Source: Glandiceps talaboti
Taxonomy: Eukaryota; Hemichordata; Enteropneusta; Spengelidae
Assembly: GCF_964340395.1 (NCBI RefSeq)
Contig: NC_135554.1
Location: 3,420,475-3,484,474, forward strand
Length of the DNA stretch: 64,000 nucleotides
Direction of reading: 5' to 3'
Shown here piece by piece: positions 59,115 to 64,000 of the stretch. Under the pieces are notes generated by a model that was not told where the DNA came from, made no database searches, and saw only the letters and a program-made list of their open reading frames with translations. Both the position numbers and the translations under genes were made by a program. Position 1 is the stretch's first letter; every line of letters begins with the position of its first letter.

Positions 59115-62100
59115 ACAGGTGATGTAATACTGTTCACTGTGTACGATATTACCAGTAAGTTACTGTACCTAACATAGGTGATGCAATACTGTTCACTGTG
59201 TACGATATTACCAGTAAGTTACTGTACCTAACATAGGTGATGCAATACTGTTCACTGTGTACGATATTACCAGTAAGTTACTGTACCTAACATAGGTGAT
59301 GCAATACTGTTCACTGTGTACGATATTACCAGTAAGTTACTGTACCTAACATAGGTGATGCAATACTGTTCACTGTGTACGATATTACCAGTAAGTTACT
59401 GTACCTAACATAGGTGATGCAATACTGTTCACTGTGTACGATATTACCAGTAAGTTACTGTACCTAACATAGGTGATGCAATACTGTTCACTGTGTACGA
59501 TATTACCAGTAAGTTACTGTACCTAACATAGGTGATGCAATACTGTTCACTGTGTACGATATTACCAGTAAGTTACTGTACCTAACATAGGTGATGCAAT
59601 ACTGTTCACTGTGTACGATATTACCAGTAAGTTACTGTACCTAACATAGGTGATGCAATACTGTTCACTGTGTACGATATTACCAGTAAGTTACTGTACC
59701 TAACATAGGTGATGCAATACTGTTCACTGTGTACGATATTACCAGTAAGTTACTGTACCTAACATAGGTGATGCAATACTGTTCACTGTGTACGATATTA
59801 CCAGTAAGTTACTGTACCTAACATAGGTGATGCAATACTGTTCACTGTGTACGATATTACCAGTAAGTTACTGTACCTAACATAGGTGATGCAATACTGT
59901 TCACTGTGTACGATATTACCAGTAAGTTACTGTACCTAACATAGGTGATGCAATACTGTTCACTGTGTACGATATTACCAGTAAGTTACTGTACCTAACA
60001 TAGGTGATGCAATACTGTTCACTGTGTACGATATTACCAGTAAGTTACTGTACCTAACATAGGTGATGCAATACTGTTCACTGTGTACGATATTACCAGT
60101 AAGTTACTGTACCTAACATAGGTGATGCAATACTGTTCACTGTGTACGATATTACCAGTAAGTTATTGTACCTAACATAGGTGATGCAATACTGTTCACT
60201 GTGTACGATATTACCAGTAAGTTATTGTACCTAACATAGGTGATGCAATACTGTTCACTGTGTACGATATTACCAGTAAGTTATTGTACCTAACATAGGT
60301 GATGCAATACTGTTCACTGTGTACGATATTACCAGTAAGTTATTGTACCTAACATAGGTGATGCAATACTGTTCACTGTGTACGATATTACCAGTAAGTT
60401 ATTGTACCTAACATAGGTGATGCAATACTGTTCACTGTGTACGAGAACTTACCAGTAAGTTATTGTACCTAACATAGGTGATGCAATACTGTTCACTGTG
60501 TACGATATTACCAGTAAGTTATTGTACCTAACAAAGGTGATGCAATACTCCTCACAGTGTACGATATTACCAGTAAGTTATTGTACCTAACACAGGTTAT
60601 GCAATACTGTTCACTGTGTACGATATTACCAGTATGTTATTGTACCTAACATAGGTGATGCAATACTCCTCACTGTGTACGATATTACCAGTAAGTTATT
60701 GTACCTAACACAGGTGATGCAATACTGTTCACTGTGTACGATATTACCAGTAAGTTATTGTACCTAACACAGGTGATGCAATACTGTTCACTGTGTACGA
60801 TATTACCAGTAAGTTATTGTACCTAACACAGGTGATGCAATACTGTTCACTGTGTACGATATTACCAGTAAGTTATTGTACCTAACACAGGGGATGCAAT
60901 ACTCCTCACAGTGTATGATATTACGAGTAAGTTATTGTACCTAACACAGGTGATGCAATACTGTTCACTGTGTACGATATTACCAGTAAGTTATTGTACC
61001 TAACATAGGTGATGCAATACTGTTCACTGTGTACGATATTACCAGTAAGTTATTGTACCTAACACAGGTGATGCAATACTGTTCACTGTGTACGATATTA
61101 CCAGTAAGTTATTGTACCTAACACAGGTTATGTAATACTGTTCACAGTGTATGATATTACCAGTAAGTTATTGTACCTAACATAGGTGATGCAATACTGT
61201 TCACTGTGTACGATATTACCAGTAAGTTATTGTACCTAACACAGGTGATGCAATACTGTTCACTGTGTACGATATTACCAGTAAGTTATTGTACCTAACA
61301 CAGGTGATGCAATACTGTTCACTGTGTACGATATTACCAGTAAGTTATTGTACCTAACACAGGTGATGCAATACTGTTCACTGTGTACGATATTACCAGT
61401 AAGTTATTGTACCTAACACAGGTGATGCAATACTGTTCACTGTGTACGATATTACCAGTAAGTTATTGTACCTAACATAGGTGATGCAATACTGTTCACT
61501 GTGTACGATATTACCAGTAAGTTATTGTACCTAACATAGGTGATGCAATACTGTTCACTGTGTACGATATTACCAGTAAGTTATTGTACCTAACATAGGT
61601 GATGCAATACTGTTCACTGTGTACGATATTACCAGTAAGTTACTGTACCTAACATAGGTGATGCAATACTGTTCACTGTGTACGATATTACCAGTAAGTT
61701 ACTGTACCTAACATAGGTGATGCAATACTGTTCACTGTGTACGATATTACCAGTAAGTTACTGTACCTAACATAGGTGATGCAATACTGTTCACTGTGTA
61801 CGATATTACCAGTAAGTTATTGTACCTAACACAGGTGATGCAATACTGTTCACTGTGTACGATATTACCAGTAAGTTATTGTACATAACACAGGTGATGC
61901 AATACTGTTCACAGTGTACGATATTACCAGTAAGTTATTGTACCTAACATAGGTGATGCAATACTCCTCACAGTGTACGATATTACCAGTAAGTTATTGT
62001 ACCTAACATAGGTGATGCAATACTGTTCACTGTGTATGATATTACCAGTAAGTTATTGTACCTAACATAGGTGATGCAATACTGTTCACTGTGTACGATA

Positions 62101-62178
62101 TTACCAGTATGTTATTGTACCTAACATAGGTGATGCAATACTGTTCACAGTGTACGATATTACCAGTATGTTATTGTA
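59115..62178. repeat. 59-bp minisatellite, about 52 copies
   Basis: Unit: TAGGTGATGCAATACTGTTC, ACTGTGTACGATATTACCAG, TAAGTTACTGTACCTAACA. Regional variants: TTACTG from 59161 to ~60150, TTATTG from ~60160 to ~61590, TTACTG again ~61640-61770, then TTATTG. CACAGG replaces CATAGG mainly at 60590-61440 and 61830-61890. CTCCTCACAG replaces TGTTCACTG in scattered units. One indel unit near 60445 (GAGAACTT). Confidence 0.98.
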
Positions 62179-63589
62179 ACAAAATTAAGAACGTCTCAGT
62201 TGCAGACTAGATGATCCCAAGGTTTCTTGTTATTCAAATACTGTATGTCGATTTTGGCCATAAACCTAAACTAAAAAAAACACAGGGCGGTCTGAAAATT
62301 GTTTTTGGTTTTTCTTGGGGTGTCTAGATGAAGAATAATTATTCAAGACATTATGACCAGTATTATCGATATACAAGTTAGGACTAAGAGATGTAATTTG
62401 TAGTGAAAACATAAATCTGTCGGGTTATTTAAAAAAAAAACTCAGCTAGGTGGAATGTCATTAGTGGTAGATAACTCCAATATTAATATGCAAATAAGGT
62501 CTAAAAATGTGGATTTGGTAAAAAATACAAGTATTCGATGACCACGTCCTCGGTAACAACCGATTACTTACATGTAACAGTGTCTTTAACATCCATGTTG
62601 ATAGATCACAGTGGAGTGTGACAGTACCAATCACGCCTAACTAATAAAACCTTCCCAAAACTTTTCGTCACTTTCAAATAGCCCAATGGCAGGCAATACA
62701 GTTGTGCTACAGCGTCCATTGGCGACATTATATCTGGAATTTTAGCTATATAGCAATTCGTTTATTTTTTGCAAAGCTAATATTTGTATGTATTCGTTAT
62801 ATTTAGGCATAAGTAAAGGAATGTCATGAAATCAGTATTTTCTTCGTGATGTCTGTCTGTCTGTCTGTATTGTTCTATCTTATCAGCATTTATGAACTTT
62901 ACACATGATATCACCATTACATGTAATCTCGTCATACTAGCTAGTGTATCAGTCACGTCACACAGTCGTATTATTAACTTAGTGGATTATCGACACTGTA
63001 AATGAATAAACTAAACTGACAATATATGGGTCCGTGTATACTGTATACATATTGCAAACAAGAAAAACGAAAAAAATCACTGTCTTCTTCGTTTTTGGTG
63101 TCATCGATCGGAAAACAGAACAAGGAAAACAACTTGTTTATATGCTACATGTATGTCAACAATATTAGTAGGTTATTACACTGGGAGTGTCACCCGGGAA
63201 TTATTTGGTCAACAGTGCACTAAAGATGCACCAACTATAAGCCACGAAAGGGGGGGGGGGGGGGGCAAACGAACTTTAGACTAGTATGTGCCACCCAGGT
63301 TCGAAACACCATCCATTATGAATTTTGATTTTTGGCCATTGGGGGCGCTGCACTAGTAATAAATAACTACAATCTACATGCTCAGGGGGGGGGGGGGTGT
63401 TTTTTTGACTTTTGGAATGCAGGATTTGAGACTTTTAATACCATCATGTTTTTACTGACCCTATGTTTACAGTTTTTAGGCAGGAACCCCATGGATTATT
63501 GTTTGTGAAAAATAACTAACTCATTTGGGCAGCTACATCCATCCCCATTTCTCCGCCTACAGGATAGCTCTGAAATACTAAATATATTA
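62179..63589. other. No gene seen
   Basis: 62478-62505 has ATTAATATGCAAATAAGGTC and TAAAAATGTG, an outlying member of the octamer repeat family. TCTG microsatellite at 62847-62867. G runs at 63250 and 63386. The 65-codon frame at 63026 is unremarkable. Confidence 0.6.
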
Positions 63590-64000
63590 ACTAAGGGACC
63601 GGTCAGTTTCTTTGGCCTGGGGGGGGGGGGTGGATTTTGAAATTGGCAGTGGGGGGGGGGGGATTATGCTGTTTTCAAAATTGTGGATGGTGGGGGGGGG
63701 GGGGTCATTGTGTTTTGGATTGTGATGGAAATCCTTTTTCTACAATGGCATATAGCATTGTCTAAAATGTGGTACATGTAAATATTTGTTCTTGTCCCTG
63801 TTTCTTACATGAATTCTTTAATATTACTTATTAGTTCAAACATAACTATACATATACATATACATGTATTACCTAGCTACCACACTAGTTACAGAACATG
63901 TCATGTAAATGCTTGGCTGTTTCACAATCAGTGCTTCACTTATATTGCACTTTGGGGCAAAAATGAACTTGAAGGTTTCGTAATGGTAATCTTCATAGAT
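63590..64000 (+). mobile_element. Dispersed non-autonomous element with G-tract end, copy 2 (runs off the window)
   Basis: Opens with GGGACCGGTCAGTTTCTTTG then GCCTGG and three long G runs (63620, 63649, 63692), and continues as the inverted counterpart of 37835-37425. The other terminus should lie a few hundred bases beyond 64000. Confidence 0.75.

Overview
The window is animal nuclear DNA. It is AT-rich and eukaryotic in structure: exons bounded by GT/AG splice sites, an RT-bearing LINE remnant, short terminal-inverted-repeat elements, AATAAA signals, and receptors with leucine-rich repeats plus an Ig domain. About a third to 40 % of it is minisatellite or microsatellite. The density of intronic minisatellites, several of them copied from exon-intron junctions, together with single-exon LRR-Ig receptors, fits a marine invertebrate. 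Amphioxus is my best guess, but only a guess: the species cannot be fixed from this window.

Positions 1-24834, minus strand: one multi-exon gene, reconstructed here by hand from splice sites and phase continuity. Eleven coding exons (1012 nt, 337 complete codons, no phase conflict) encode the N-terminal part of an EF-hand plus WD40 protein of the WDR49/WDR64/WDY (WD repeat protein on Y chromosome) family. The gene runs off the left edge, so the remaining WD repeats lie outside. Its introns are dominated by tandem arrays with units of 24, 26, 27, 29, 32, 36, 37 and 42 bp. Three exons (6, 9 and 10) have had their own 3' end plus 5' splice site tandemly duplicated, so the authentic donor is followed by 1 to about 55 copies of itself. 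An RFX-type X-box lies 620 bp upstream of the start codon, which suits a cilium-associated gene.

Positions 24835-47137: no intact gene seen. This stretch holds a decayed non-LTR retrotransposon (minus strand, 28.4-29.8 kb), a field of dispersed repeats each carrying the octamer ATGCAAAT (31.1-34.7 kb) with an internal duplication of 0.8-1.0 kb, one copy of a G/C-tract element whose inverted partner is at the right edge, a composite minisatellite (37.86-39.07 kb), two short inverted-repeat elements with clear target-site duplications (40.85 and 43.2 kb), and several microsatellites.

Positions 47138-54452, plus strand: two paralogous, intronless-CDS, type I membrane proteins (signal peptide, LRRNT, LRRs, LRRCT, one Ig domain, TM, short tail) 3.9 kb apart. 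They share an unusual extra cysteine pair in the Ig domain but have different cytoplasmic motifs. A 67-bp, eight-copy array and a degenerate repeat block separate them.

Positions 54453-64000: microsatellites, a 29-bp pyrimidine-rich array (55.5-58.6 kb), a 59-bp array of about 52 units (59.1-62.2 kb) whose single-copy relative lies at 39.7 kb, and the start of the second G-tract element.
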